From contig JBAXPV010000020.1 of the NCBI GenBank assembly GCA_037132075.1, positions 1 through 64,000 of the forward strand: a DNA stretch of 64,000 nucleotides, given 5' to 3'. Position numbers and translations under genes: made by a program. Of this stretch, positions 44,013 through 53,565 are shown one piece after another. The stretch comes from JBAXPV01 sp037132075 (GTDB lineage: Bacteria; Bacteroidota; Bacteroidia; Bacteroidales; CAIXZF01). Under the pieces are notes generated by a model. The model was not told the origin of the DNA and did no database searches. It saw nothing but the letters and a program-made list of their open reading frames with translations. Within the stretch, counting starts at the first letter, position 1. Every line of letters begins with the position of its first letter.

Positions 44013-44609
44013 TCACAGATTTGTTATTTCATCCTTGCTCCCAGTTGGCATCTCAGCTACTCCTGCAGTAATAATAAACTTCATCAAATCAGTGGAGGCT
44101 CCCTGGACAGGGATGATACTTTTTACCGGTGCTATAAAAAGCATCCCAGCAAAGTTATAAGAATCAGGAAAATAGACTGAGACATAGCTGTTGTCGAGTC
44201 CAAGGTGACTCAGGTCGCGTGAGGTGACAAAACCAATGCGCATGAGTTCTGAGTTTTCGTAGATCTTGACAAGAACGGGTTCGGTGAATTTTTTCTTCTC
44301 TCCCATAAAAGCCTCCAGGAAATCTTTGATGGATGTATAAATGATCTTCACCAGGGGGGCTTTGCTCAACAAATCATCCAATAAGCCGAGGATAGGCGAT
44401 ACCAGGATAGAAGACCCAATTAAGCCAACGATAAAAATGACTCCAAGCGTGGCAAGTAAGCCGAGCCCTGGTATTTTAAAGGGGAAAAGCCCATCGATGA
44501 CAATAAATGTCTTATAAAAAACAATCCCGGTAACAACCAATGGGGCCAGGTAAAGCAATCCCCGCAGGAAATAGCGGGCAATCCTGAGCATGATATTTTT
44601 TAAAAACAT
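44013..44609 (-). CDS. DUF502 family membrane protein
   Basis: The 198-residue protein has two membrane helices (about 16-35 and 48-75) and a soluble tail. Family blocks are RGLLYLAPLVVTGIVFY, PGLGLLATLGVIFIVGLIGSS, PLVKIIYTSIKDF and the tail SYVSVYFPDSYNFAG. A start at the second methionine (six codons later) would fit the family equally well. Function is unknown. It is 13 bases after maf in the same operon. Confidence 0.9.
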   Translation of the reverse strand: MFLKNIMLRIARYFLRGLLYLAPLVVTGIVFYKTFIVIDGLFPFKIPGLGLLATLGVIFIVGLIGSSILVSPILGLLDDLLSKAPLVKIIYTSIKDFLEAFMGEKKKFTEPVLVKIYENSELMRIGFVTSRDLSHLGLDNSYVSVYFPDSYNFAGMLFIAPVKSIIPVQGASTDLMKFIITAGVAEMPTGSKDEITNL

Positions 44610-44622
44610 GATTATGATTATT

Positions 44623-45231
44623 TTATGTTAACAGAAATTTCTCCAGTTCTTCGTAAAACCGATGGGTCGGGAAACCCATCACATTGAAAAACGATCCGAC
44701 GATTTTCTCAACAGCAACATAACCAATCCATTCCTGCACGCCATAGGCGCCGGCTTTGTCGTAAGGCTGGCAATGTTCAATATAAGCCTGTATTTGTGTC
44801 GTAGTGATTTCCTTAAACCAAACCTCTGAGCGGTCGACAAAACAGTGCCGCCGCCCCCTGGTTCTTAGGCAGATTCCAGTGTAAACCTCATGCATACTTC
44901 CCGAAAGCAGGTGGAGGATACGTTCTGCATCTGCCACGTTTTCGGGCTTTCCAAGAAGTTGTCCCTGGTGCCAGACTATGGTGTCGGCGGTGATAAGGAC
45001 GTCGTTGGTATTCAATTCTTCTTCTGCAAATGCATTCGACTTCAACTCACAGAGATACAAAGCAATGTCAGCTGCTTTTAAATCAGATGGGTAAGTTTCA
45101 TCAACGTTTCTTATTGTAACGGTAAAATCAAAACCAAGTTCTTTTAATAGAAACTGTCGGCGCGGAGAGCCTGATGCCAGGATATAATTTTCCTTTTTGA
45201 GGTGTTCGGGTAACATCGTTTTCTTATACAA
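44623..45231 (-). CDS. maf: Maf-type nucleoside triphosphate pyrophosphatase
   Basis: The 202-residue protein has the Maf signature LASGSPRRQFLLKELG, the catalytic-region block LITADTIVWHQGQLLGKP and YDKAGAYGVQEW near the end. Maf proteins hydrolyse non-canonical or canonical pyrimidine nucleotides to monophosphates. The methionine at residue 6 is an alternative start. It follows kdsC by 11 bases. Confidence 0.95.
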   Translation of the reverse strand: MYKKTMLPEHLKKENYILASGSPRRQFLLKELGFDFTVTIRNVDETYPSDLKAADIALYLCELKSNAFAEEELNTNDVLITADTIVWHQGQLLGKPENVADAERILHLLSGSMHEVYTGICLRTRGRRHCFVDRSEVWFKEITTTQIQAYIEHCQPYDKAGAYGVQEWIGYVAVEKIVGSFFNVMGFPTHRFYEELEKFLLT

Positions 45232-45242
45232 TAAAAGATTAT

Positions 45243-45764
45243 CTACCAGAGGAATGACTGTTCATTAAACCATTTTCCCTGGACCTTCATAACTTGCTCG
45301 AGTATTTCACGGGCACAGCCTTGTCCTCCATTCTGAAAGGAGATATAGCTTGCCACCGCTTTGATCTCTTCGGCTGCATCGGCAGGGCAGGTGGATATGC
45401 CGACTTCTTTCATTAAAGGGTAATCGGGAATGTCATCCCCCATAAAAAGGATCTCTTCAGGCTTTAGGTTGTGTGTTGCCACATATTCTTTATACATCTT
45501 GAGTTTGTCACGCACTTCCAGGAATACGTCAGTGACGCCGAGCGGAGCCATTCGGTTTTTTACGCTATGAGATTTCCCTCCGGAGATGATAGCGATACGG
45601 AAACCCATTTCCACGGCATGTTTCATGGCATAGCCGTCTTTGACATTAGCGGTGCGTAACAATTCCCCGTCGGGATTGATCAGGACAGTGCCGCCTGTGA
45701 GAACACCGTCATAATCGAAGATTATGGTCGTGATATGTTTCAGTTTCTCTTTATAATTACTCAT
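45243..45764 (-). CDS. kdsC: KdsC-like HAD phosphatase (Kdo 8-phosphate phosphatase)
   Basis: The 173-residue protein is a capless HAD phosphatase of KdsC size. The nucleophile loop is FDYDGVLTGG with Asp17 and Asp19, motif II is IISGGKS, and motif III/IV is MGDDIPDYPLMKEVG. KdsC removes phosphate from Kdo 8-phosphate for LPS inner core; some relatives act on other sugar phosphates. The presence of lpxB in the same block supports the LPS role. Confidence 0.9.
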   Translation of the reverse strand: MSNYKEKLKHITTIIFDYDGVLTGGTVLINPDGELLRTANVKDGYAMKHAVEMGFRIAIISGGKSHSVKNRMAPLGVTDVFLEVRDKLKMYKEYVATHNLKPEEILFMGDDIPDYPLMKEVGISTCPADAAEEIKAVASYISFQNGGQGCAREILEQVMKVQGKWFNEQSFLW

Positions 45765-45785
45765 GAATCAGTAGTTTAAAAGGGA

Positions 45786-46586
45786 TCACAATTCCCCTGT
45801 GGGTGTTTTTAAAGGATGATAACGCTGCAAGATCTCATGGGTGATCAGGTCATAGATTTTTAATATTTCAGGAGTCTGTTTCAGCAGGGCTTCTTGTCGT
45901 TTAATAATCTCATAATCAGCTCTTGCTGCAGGCCCGGTCTGCCCTATTTTCGGGCTTAAACGGCTGGCTTTTCGGGCCGTCTCAAGTATTATTGGATGTA
46001 AAATTTCGAAACTAATTCCTTGTTGTTGTAAAAGATCTTCTGCGACAGAATACAAGTAGTTGCTAAAATTGCATGCGATTACAGCGCATAAATGAGCTAC
46101 GTTTCTATCGCTGCCTTTCATGAGGCTGAAATTGCCAGAAATGCTTTGAGCCATGAACTGAAGCATGCCGTTGTCTTCCTCCAGGCTTGTCTCGATAAGG
46201 ATAGGAATGCCCTTAAAGTCAATGTGTTCTGAAAGGGAGAATGTTTGCAATGGATAAAACACGCCGAGCCTTGACGACAGGTCGCCAAAAATATCCATGG
46301 CTGTTGAGCCTGAGCTATGGCAAACTAATTTCCCGTTCAGTTGAGGCAATGCTGGCAATATTCTTAGATCTTCCTCCGAAATGCAAAACAAATAGACATC
46401 AGCATCATCACTCAGCATCAGTACATTATCAATGAATCTTGCCTGGAGTTGTTCAGCCAAAGGGATGGCTCGGTCAGCAGAACGGCTACAGACATCGACA
46501 ACAACATAAGCAGCTTCGTGAAATGCCAGTGCAAGCTGGGTGCCCAGATTGCCGGTACCAATAATGCTAAGCCTTGGCTTTGTCAT
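45786..46586 (-). CDS. Rossmann-like and DUF2520 domain protein
   Basis: The 266-residue protein has an N-terminal dinucleotide-binding fold (LSIIGTGNLGTQLALAF) and a helical DUF2520 C-terminus (NVAHLCAVIACNFSNYLY, then KIGQTGPAARAD). It looks like an NADP-dependent oxidoreductase related to ketopantoate reductase/ProC, but the substrate is unknown. Its start overlaps the ccmF stop by 20 bases, and kdsC follows after 21 bases; this neighbourhood with kdsC and maf recurs in Bacteroidota. Confidence 0.9.
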   Translation of the reverse strand: MTKPRLSIIGTGNLGTQLALAFHEAAYVVVDVCSRSADRAIPLAEQLQARFIDNVLMLSDDADVYLFCISEEDLRILPALPQLNGKLVCHSSGSTAMDIFGDLSSRLGVFYPLQTFSLSEHIDFKGIPILIETSLEEDNGMLQFMAQSISGNFSLMKGSDRNVAHLCAVIACNFSNYLYSVAEDLLQQQGISFEILHPIILETARKASRLSPKIGQTGPAARADYEIIKRQEALLKQTPEILKIYDLITHEILQRYHPLKTPTGEL

Positions 46587-48933
46587 TTTTTAATCTCTTG
46601 TAAAGAACCAGTAAAAACCCAAGGAATATCAATCCAGCTCCCAGCCATAGGACCAGGATAAATGGGAACATCATGACTTTGACAACGATTAAAGCCTGGT
46701 TTTTCTCATAGAATTTCATCACCAGGCCTTTCGTGTTTTCTGAAACGTTACTGATCCGGCAAACCAGGCTACTGTCGGGGGGCATCCCATCGCTATAAGT
46801 AACATTCTGACCTACAAGTCTGAAGCCGAGGTTGAGGTCAGTCCATGAACCAGCTGTCTTTACTTTAAGCAGGGCATCTATCTTCGCATCAGGCCCGTGG
46901 CTGAAGTCCATACTAGCCGTTACTGTATCAAGTTTCAACGTATTTCCCTTCAAGACAAGACTATCACCCATGTCCATCTGTTTTTCCCGTATCATGGTGA
47001 AGCCTGGGATATCTGACTGGCTGACCTCAGGAGCAAAGACGATATAACCATAGATATCCTTGGTAAGTAAAGTCCGGGTGTCAGGTTGAAAGACATTTCC
47101 CATATTACTGTTGAGCAAAACAGAAGGATATAAAGAAAAACTAGGCATGTCTTTTCCTTTTTTATAGAAATTGAGTTGATAGATCAGGTATTTCCCTTCT
47201 GCTTTGAAATCAACATACTTCACTTGATAAGGTCCCATATCTGCCATAACGCCTTTGTAAAGCATCTGGTTTTCGGCCATGGCCCCTGTATTCATCGGGC
47301 TGTCCATCTGAAAGTGAGAAATAACGTTGTTGTTGGAAAATGTCAACAAAACACCCAGAAGGAATAAGTTTATGCCAAAATGAGCAATCCATGGACCGAT
47401 ACCCCCATGTTTCTGAATTTTCCTGATGATACCCTGGCAGGAGGAAACCAGTCCAAACACCAGGAAGACAAGGAAAAGATAATGAAGCGGGTTTGAAAAT
47501 GGGTAGATAAAAACAAATAGAATAGCCATCCCAATTCCGGCACCAAAGGCGGGTAAGGTTTTATGCCATAGCTTGTTCACCGGAACATCTCCGAATTTCA
47601 GGCTTTGCGAGAAGCCGATGAAAAAGGCAATGAGCAGGGCATAGGGCATCTGCCAGGCGTTGTAATAGCCAATATTATTGGTTGGAGGCGCTAGATTAGT
47701 CCCAAGAAGCGTGTTGATTACCGGGATAGAGGTCGTGATGATGATCTGGAAGGCAGAAAGCACCAGGACCAGCGCTCCAATAAACATCCAGAATTCGCGG
47801 GAAAGCAGGTTTTCAGAATTGTTTTCGTCAAATTTCGGACGTCGGACAATGAATGTGATTATTGAAAGCAAGAGGAAGACCAACATATACACCACCAATG
47901 GCGTTGTACGGCCCTCTTCCCCAAAAGCATGGGCGGAGGTGTCCTTCAGGACACCGCTGCGGGTCAGGTAACTGGCGTACAAGACAAGGAAATAGGCCAG
48001 GGAAATGAATATTGCAGCCCAGCTAATGTTTTGAGGTTTCTTTCTGGAAATCAGCAGGGTGTGCAGTGTTGCCACCGAAGCCAGCCAGGGTACCAGAGAT
48101 GCATTTTCCACAGGATCCCATGCCCAGAACCCTCCAAAAGTCAGGGAGACATAAGCCCAGGCACCGCCGAGGATAATGCCGAGTCCAAGGACAAAACCAG
48201 TGAAATTCAGCCAGGGTAAGGCTGGACTGCGCCATCCTTCATAATCACGGTTCCAGTATCCTGCCATGGCATAGGAAAATGGTATCAGGACTGAAGAATA
48301 GCCAAGGAAAAGGATAGGAGGGTGGATCACCATCCAGTAATTCATCAGGAGTGGGTTCATCCCATTACCATCTACAATCATCTTGATGTAATCCGGATTC
48401 TGGAATACGGGATTACTCAGGTTTGCGCTGAGTTCACGCATAAGAATGAATGGGTCAAGGCCAATAGTGATCGAACCTAATTTGATTCCTGCGATCATAA
48501 ACATCAGCATAAACTGCGATAGTGAGACCCAAAAAAGTGTAGGAGATTCCCATTTTTTGTTCCTGTTGATCAGGAAAAGACCCAGAAAAGACTGCCAGAA
48601 TGCCCAAAGCATAAAGCTCCCTTCCTGGCCAGCCCAGAAACTGGAAATCAAATAATGAAGTGGAAGTTCACGGGCAGAATAGCGCCAGACGTAGTCATAT
48701 TCAAAGTGATGGGTGAAAATCAGGCTGTATAAACAGGAAATTGCCAGGACCAGGAAGGTAAAATGGCTGAGGTAGAAAATGCGTGCCAGAGTTTTGAGCA
48801 TATTTGCTCCCTCATTGCGCGACGACATATAAAAAAACAAGGTGGCCAGAAAAGCACTGAAAATGGAGACAAGTAAGGAAATATGACCCAACTGACCCGT
48901 CCAGAGATTTTCGCCGATATATCGTATGTTCAT
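46567..48933 (-). CDS. ccmF: Cytochrome c biogenesis protein CcmF/CcsA family
   Basis: The 788-residue protein has about fifteen membrane helices. It carries the tryptophan-rich haem-handling motif GGFWAWDPVENAS near residue 270 and the upstream VIHPPILFLGYSS block. CcmF is the haem lyase partner that attaches haem to apocytochrome c. Here it is the first gene of a long operon with no other ccm gene beside it. The C-terminal 200 residues form a periplasmic domain before a final helix. The start ATG is preceded by a divergent gap of about 190 bases. Confidence 0.93.
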   Translation of the reverse strand: MNIRYIGENLWTGQLGHISLLVSIFSAFLATLFFYMSSRNEGANMLKTLARIFYLSHFTFLVLAISCLYSLIFTHHFEYDYVWRYSARELPLHYLISSFWAGQEGSFMLWAFWQSFLGLFLINRNKKWESPTLFWVSLSQFMLMFMIAGIKLGSITIGLDPFILMRELSANLSNPVFQNPDYIKMIVDGNGMNPLLMNYWMVIHPPILFLGYSSVLIPFSYAMAGYWNRDYEGWRSPALPWLNFTGFVLGLGIILGGAWAYVSLTFGGFWAWDPVENASLVPWLASVATLHTLLISRKKPQNISWAAIFISLAYFLVLYASYLTRSGVLKDTSAHAFGEEGRTTPLVVYMLVFLLLSIITFIVRRPKFDENNSENLLSREFWMFIGALVLVLSAFQIIITTSIPVINTLLGTNLAPPTNNIGYYNAWQMPYALLIAFFIGFSQSLKFGDVPVNKLWHKTLPAFGAGIGMAILFVFIYPFSNPLHYLFLVFLVFGLVSSCQGIIRKIQKHGGIGPWIAHFGINLFLLGVLLTFSNNNVISHFQMDSPMNTGAMAENQMLYKGVMADMGPYQVKYVDFKAEGKYLIYQLNFYKKGKDMPSFSLYPSVLLNSNMGNVFQPDTRTLLTKDIYGYIVFAPEVSQSDIPGFTMIREKQMDMGDSLVLKGNTLKLDTVTASMDFSHGPDAKIDALLKVKTAGSWTDLNLGFRLVGQNVTYSDGMPPDSSLVCRISNVSENTKGLVMKFYEKNQALIVVKVMMFPFILVLWLGAGLIFLGFLLVLYKRLKNDKAKA

Positions 48934-49124
48934 GTATGTTTTTTAGAAAAGGTGGAGAAATGATGTAATGATTTACAAATCAATACTTTTATTTAGATTG
49001 GCTCTAATTAAGCACTGCAAAAATAAAGAAAATCAAGGGGATGGCAGTAATTATTATTTATTAACTTGCAGCTTAAAAAGAAGGTGCCGGATTTATTTTC
49101 ATAATTAATAAGGGATAATTTCCA

Positions 49125-50243
49125 ATGACCATAAACATCAGGCAGGTAAAAAGCCGCAAGGAACTCAGGACGTTTATTCATTTGCCCGAATTCATCCATT
49201 GGGATCATAAGAATTGGCTTCCACCCATTTACGTCGATGAATGGAAATTCTTCAATCCTAAAAAGAATAGATCTTTCAGTCATTGCAGTACAATTTTATT
49301 GTTGGCTTATAAGGAAAAAGAAGCAGTTGGCCGAATTATGGGCATTGTCAATCAGGCTTACAATGAGGGAAAAGGAGAGAAAACCGCCCGTTTTGGTTTC
49401 CTGGAGTGTTACAATGATCCTGATATCTCACATACTTTAATTAGAGCCATTGAAGACTGGGCCTCTGAACAAGGAATGAATAAAGTGATCGGGCCTTACG
49501 GATTTTCCGACAAAGATCCTCAAGGCCTACAGATTGAAGGATTTGAAGAAGATCCCACCCTGGCTGCCCCTTGTAATGAGGAGTACCTGGTTAAATTGGT
49601 TGAAAAAGAGGGGTACGAGAAAGAGGTTGATTGCATGATGTATACCTCAATGATAATAAATGGGATCCCGGCAATATATACCACAGTTTCACAAAGAATT
49701 CTTCAAAACATTGAATATCAGCTTGTTGAACCTAAGTCGAAAAAAGAACTAAAACCGTATATTATTCCGGTTCTTCAGATGTTGAACGAATCCTATTCTA
49801 ATATTTACGGTTTCCTTCCTTTGGATGATCAAGAAATGAAAGAGTTTGCAGCGCGATATATGCCTGTACTTGACCCGCGCTTCGTCAAATTAATCTGTGT
49901 AGCGGGTGAAGTCATCGCTTTTATGATTGGTTTGCCTAGTCTGACAAGAGGAATCCAGGCCTGCAGGGGCTACTTATTCCCATTTGGGATTTTAAAACTA
50001 ATCAAAGAATCTAAAAAAACACGTCAACTTGACCTTATGCTGGGGGGTGTTAAGCCTTTATACCACAACAAGGGATTGCCGGTCCCCCTGGTTTTGAAAA
50101 TGTTCGAATCCGCGGTGAAAGCTGGCTTTAAGAGAATTGATATCCACCTTGTTTTGGAAACAAATCTTAAGATGCGTGCTGAACTCGACCGTGGCGGTGC
50201 TACAATACATAAGCGATTCAGAGTTTATAAAAAGTTCCTATGA
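49125..50243 (+). CDS. GNAT-like acetyltransferase of unknown substrate
   Basis: The 372-residue protein opens with a GNAT-like half (RTFIHLPEFIHWDHKNWLPP, then AVGRIMGIVNQAYNEGKGEK) and has a second related half ending in IDIHLVLETNLKMRAELDRGG. Such two-domain proteins are annotated as GNAT-like in many Bacteroidota; no substrate is known. The stop overlaps the MGMT start by four bases (ATGA), so both are co-translated. Confidence 0.85.
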   Translation: MTINIRQVKSRKELRTFIHLPEFIHWDHKNWLPPIYVDEWKFFNPKKNRSFSHCSTILLLAYKEKEAVGRIMGIVNQAYNEGKGEKTARFGFLECYNDPDISHTLIRAIEDWASEQGMNKVIGPYGFSDKDPQGLQIEGFEEDPTLAAPCNEEYLVKLVEKEGYEKEVDCMMYTSMIINGIPAIYTTVSQRILQNIEYQLVEPKSKKELKPYIIPVLQMLNESYSNIYGFLPLDDQEMKEFAARYMPVLDPRFVKLICVAGEVIAFMIGLPSLTRGIQACRGYLFPFGILKLIKESKKTRQLDLMLGGVKPLYHNKGLPVPLVLKMFESAVKAGFKRIDIHLVLETNLKMRAELDRGGATIHKRFRVYKKFL

Positions 50244-50770
50244 AAGCAACAAGTAATCCGTGTGAGATGCTGGGCCTGATTATCAGCACTGCGTATGTGG
50301 AGACTTCATTGGGTTTGATTAAGGTGGAGGCAGATGAAGAATATCTCTATTCACTCTATTTTGTGGATCAGGTGATGCCACCAAAGAAACGGCAAGGCCA
50401 GATGATGCGTCATATTCTTCACCAGCTTGAGGAGTATTTTAAAGGGACCAGAAAGAATTTCGATATTCCTGTTAATCCTGCAGGTTCTACATTTCAGCAA
50501 ATGGTTTGGGAGAAACTAAGCGAGATCCCTTATGGCCAAACGATTACCTATGGTGAACTGGCTGAGCAATGTGGTGGTCCTGCCTATAGCCGTGCGGTTG
50601 GCTCTGCCAATGGAAACAATCCTATTTCAATCATCATCCCCTGCCATCGGGTGATAGGCTTTGATGGCAAGCTCGTGGGTTATGCCGGTGGTTTGTGGCG
50701 CAAGCAATGGCTGTTGGAACATGAGTCAGGGAATTTTGCAGGTAAACAAATAAATATTCAATTTCCATAG
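50240..50770 (+). CDS. ogt: Methylated-DNA-[protein]-cysteine S-methyltransferase
   Basis: The 176-residue protein contains the active-site motif IPCHRVIG with acceptor Cys135, the helix-turn-helix region PYGQTITYGELAEQCG, and the preceding FQQMVWEKLSEIP. It repairs O6-alkylguanine by transferring the alkyl group to the cysteine in a single suicidal turnover. Ada-type N-terminal domains are absent. Overlap with the GNAT-like gene suggests shared expression. Confidence 0.95.
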   Translation: MKATSNPCEMLGLIISTAYVETSLGLIKVEADEEYLYSLYFVDQVMPPKKRQGQMMRHILHQLEEYFKGTRKNFDIPVNPAGSTFQQMVWEKLSEIPYGQTITYGELAEQCGGPAYSRAVGSANGNNPISIIIPCHRVIGFDGKLVGYAGGLWRKQWLLEHESGNFAGKQINIQFP

Positions 50771-50861
50771 ACACAAAAAAATGTGCCAATTCGGATAAAT
50801 CAGTTCAATAAACTATTTTTTTTACATTTAATCCAAAATTTCCAAGTTCAAAATAGCATCT

Positions 50862-51866
50862 ATGAAAAGAATATTAATCCTTCCTCTTTTTCTGTTTTTA
50901 GTGCTTCAGGTGGGCTTTGCCCAGACTCCGACACTTACTGCAAATTCTGCTACAATCCCTCAGGGAGGCAGCGGGCTCGTTACTTATACACTTCAAGGGT
51001 TCCATTATGTTAATACGTTCAATGGGACGATTACATGGGACCCGGCAATCCTTACTTTTGACAGTATTATTAATGTTGCTCCCTTTTTACCGAGCTATCC
51101 TGCTTCTTATAATGTTTCAATGGTAGCCAGCGGTAATCTTGGATTCTCCTGGTTTAATCCGATTAGTCTTGGAAATTCCGTTCCAGATGGAACCACTTTC
51201 ATCCAGGTTAAATTTCATGGGATCGGTGCATCAGGGAGTACATGTGCACTCGGTTTTTCCAGTACACCTGTCCCTATCTATTTCCAGGATGGCTTAATGG
51301 GCTTGGGACCTTATACAACAGTTGATGGCCTGGCTACAGTCGGTACTGCACAGACTCCCGTCGCTGCTTTTACTGCTGGCGGAACTGGCTTATATCATGT
51401 TTTTTCCAATACGAGTACAGGGAGTCCTACCGCTTATAATTGGACTTTTGGCGATGGCACCCAGAGTGCTTTACAAAATCCAACACATAGTTATGCAGCT
51501 TACGGGACATACCAGGTTTGTCTTACAGCTACAAACATCAATGGGAGTGATTCGAGTTGCCAAATGGTATATGCTACTATGACTGTGGGTGTTGGGGAAC
51601 TATTGTCCGGAAGGCAGGCGAGAATTTTTGTTTCTTCTGAAAATCACGTGATTGAGGCTCTTTTCAATGAGTTTGGAAAAGGCTCAGTACTGGCCGAAGT
51701 ATATAACCTTCAAGGACAGAAAGTTATTGCGCAGCAGGTATCGGCCTGCAGTGAGATGAAAGTCGGAGTCTCGCAACTAACTTCAGGGATTTATTTGGTA
51801 AGGCTAATTATTGGAGAGAGGGTGGTGACGCAGAAAGTCATTATTTCACAAAGGCCACAACAATAA
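50862..51866 (+). CDS. Secreted cohesin-like/PKD protein with T9SS sorting domain
   Basis: The 334-residue protein has a signal peptide (cleavage near GFAQ). A beta-sandwich resembling a cohesin-type domain follows (about 22-160; GFHYVNTFNGTITWDPAIL, then GFSWFNP). A PKD domain spans about 165-240 (YNWTFGDGTQSALQNPTHSY, then CLTATN), and a type A sorting domain about 245-334 (LAEVYNLQGQKV, TSGIYLVRLI). It would be displayed or released through T9SS. The last 26 bases overlap the convergent phosphomannose isomerase gene. Confidence 0.87.
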   Translation: MKRILILPLFLFLVLQVGFAQTPTLTANSATIPQGGSGLVTYTLQGFHYVNTFNGTITWDPAILTFDSIINVAPFLPSYPASYNVSMVASGNLGFSWFNPISLGNSVPDGTTFIQVKFHGIGASGSTCALGFSSTPVPIYFQDGLMGLGPYTTVDGLATVGTAQTPVAAFTAGGTGLYHVFSNTSTGSPTAYNWTFGDGTQSALQNPTHSYAAYGTYQVCLTATNINGSDSSCQMVYATMTVGVGELLSGRQARIFVSSENHVIEALFNEFGKGSVLAEVYNLQGQKVIAQQVSACSEMKVGVSQLTSGIYLVRLIIGERVVTQKVIISQRPQQ

Positions 51867-53565
51867 TCGCCTCAGCTTCCCTCTCGTTGACTACCGTATA
51901 TCGCACTGCTGCTGCAGGAATCTCAAAGGTTTCCGCATAATTGTAACGCTGTTTCATCCCAAGTTTGGTGCTTACCAGGACACTCTGGCCTTCTACCAGG
52001 CTCAGGACGTGACATTTGTTGTTTGTAAAAACCTGGATCTCTTTTGTAAAGTGATAACGGTGGACATCATACAAATGCGATGGATGTGTGGGCAGGTGGA
52101 ATAAGGACCAGTCGTTCCCTTTGTCAAGTAATACGGGTTTTGAAATCAATTCTTCCTGAACGACACTGCCTTTGCGGTCGAAATGCAAATTTCCCATCCC
52201 TTTTGCGATATTTAAAGGCCGGGGTTTTCCATCCATGTCTGGCCGAAGCCAGTCATACATTTTAAAAGTAAAAATATAAGGAGTAGAGCTGATCTCTAGC
52301 ACCAGGTTGTTTCTTCCTGAGCCATGTATCGTGCCGTAGGGAATGAGGAAGAAATCATGTTTTTTTGCTGGGTGTTTTTGGACGAATCGTTCAATGTCAA
52401 TAGGTTTTTCTTCCTGAAAACTGTCGTTCAGGCTGGATTCGAAAATGTCAGGCTGGATATTATCTTGGAAACCAAGATATACCGAGGCATTATCTTTGGA
52501 GTCGAGGATGTAATAACATTCTTCCTGGGTGAAATCTTCCCCGAAATGGGTTTTAATATACTCTGGCCGGGGATGACATTGAACGGAGAGGTTTCCGCCA
52601 TCAAAAGTGTCGAGAAAGTCGAATCGGATCGGAAAATCCGAACCGAAACGCTCATAGGCTTCTCCTAAAACGGCCGATGCTTCAAGGAACATCAGGCTGT
52701 CAAAAGATAATTCAAGGGTTTGTCCTGAGCTCTCTAAAACAAGGCCATTTTCAGGGACGATTAACTCAAATGACCAGGCATAATTCGGGACATCCTGTGG
52801 CAAAACCGGGATGTTTTCTTTGATCCAGCTTCCTCCCCAGACTCCAGGTTCAAACCAGGGTTTCACACGGAAGGTATTTAGACTCATGGTGTGAAGTGCT
52901 TGTCGGGCCGCATGTCCTTCCATCCATGCCACGTCAATGTTGAGCTGGCCATCAAGGAAGATGTCAATTTCCTTGATGATATTGGCTTTATGACGGTTTA
53001 ATACGACCCAGTCCACGAAATAAAAGCCTTTGTACATTTCCTTGGGATTCAAAGCCTTGTCATGCCCGATATTCCTTATCATCCCTTTACGGGATCTTTG
53101 TTGCAGCTCATACTTTGGCAGATCGATAAACAACAAAAGCCCTTTTATCCCACATAAAGCAGCACCCATACCATATATGATATTCTGCGGATGATCAGAT
53201 GAGATGCCAATAGAAGTAAGTCTTCTTTGATCATAAAAATCTTGCAAACCCAGCGTCGTTCTTGTCCCAAATAAAGGGTCATCTCCTCCTAAAAATGGAG
53301 CCGTCATCGTGATAATTTCTTTTGAGGGTTTTAAAGCCTGTTCAACATTGGCCCATTTTGTCTTTACACCTTCCAAACGTAAGGCTTCATCGAGCCTGGT
53401 CCTGAATTCTTCAAAGTAAACACCCTGATAACCATCAATGACGACAATGGGCTCTTTTTTTATCCGCTTTGCCAAGGAATCAAATCCCATGAAAATGGTC
53501 TGATCTTCCAGATGGAAAGCAGGATAAATATTGTAATGACCCGACTTTGAATTATTTCTTTCCAA
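51841..53565 (-). CDS. Class I mannose-6-phosphate isomerase-like protein with N-terminal kinase-like domain
   Basis: The 574-residue protein starts at a TTG that overlaps the MFS stop by 14 bases. The C-terminal part (about 230-574) carries the zinc site of type I phosphomannose isomerases: Gln329 and His331 in VQCHPRP, Glu349 in EECYYIL, and His414 in IPYGTIHGSG, with FKMYDWLRP carrying the catalytic-loop arginine. The N-terminal 200 residues resemble a uridine-kinase-like fold (VVIDGYQGVYFEEF) but have no GxxxxGK[ST] loop. It probably interconverts aldose and ketose phosphates in the path served by the adjacent transporter; the sugar is unknown. Confidence 0.85.
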   Translation of the reverse strand: MERNNSKSGHYNIYPAFHLEDQTIFMGFDSLAKRIKKEPIVVIDGYQGVYFEEFRTRLDEALRLEGVKTKWANVEQALKPSKEIITMTAPFLGGDDPLFGTRTTLGLQDFYDQRRLTSIGISSDHPQNIIYGMGAALCGIKGLLLFIDLPKYELQQRSRKGMIRNIGHDKALNPKEMYKGFYFVDWVVLNRHKANIIKEIDIFLDGQLNIDVAWMEGHAARQALHTMSLNTFRVKPWFEPGVWGGSWIKENIPVLPQDVPNYAWSFELIVPENGLVLESSGQTLELSFDSLMFLEASAVLGEAYERFGSDFPIRFDFLDTFDGGNLSVQCHPRPEYIKTHFGEDFTQEECYYILDSKDNASVYLGFQDNIQPDIFESSLNDSFQEEKPIDIERFVQKHPAKKHDFFLIPYGTIHGSGRNNLVLEISSTPYIFTFKMYDWLRPDMDGKPRPLNIAKGMGNLHFDRKGSVVQEELISKPVLLDKGNDWSLFHLPTHPSHLYDVHRYHFTKEIQVFTNNKCHVLSLVEGQSVLVSTKLGMKQRYNYAETFEIPAAAVRYTVVNEREAEAIIVVAFVK

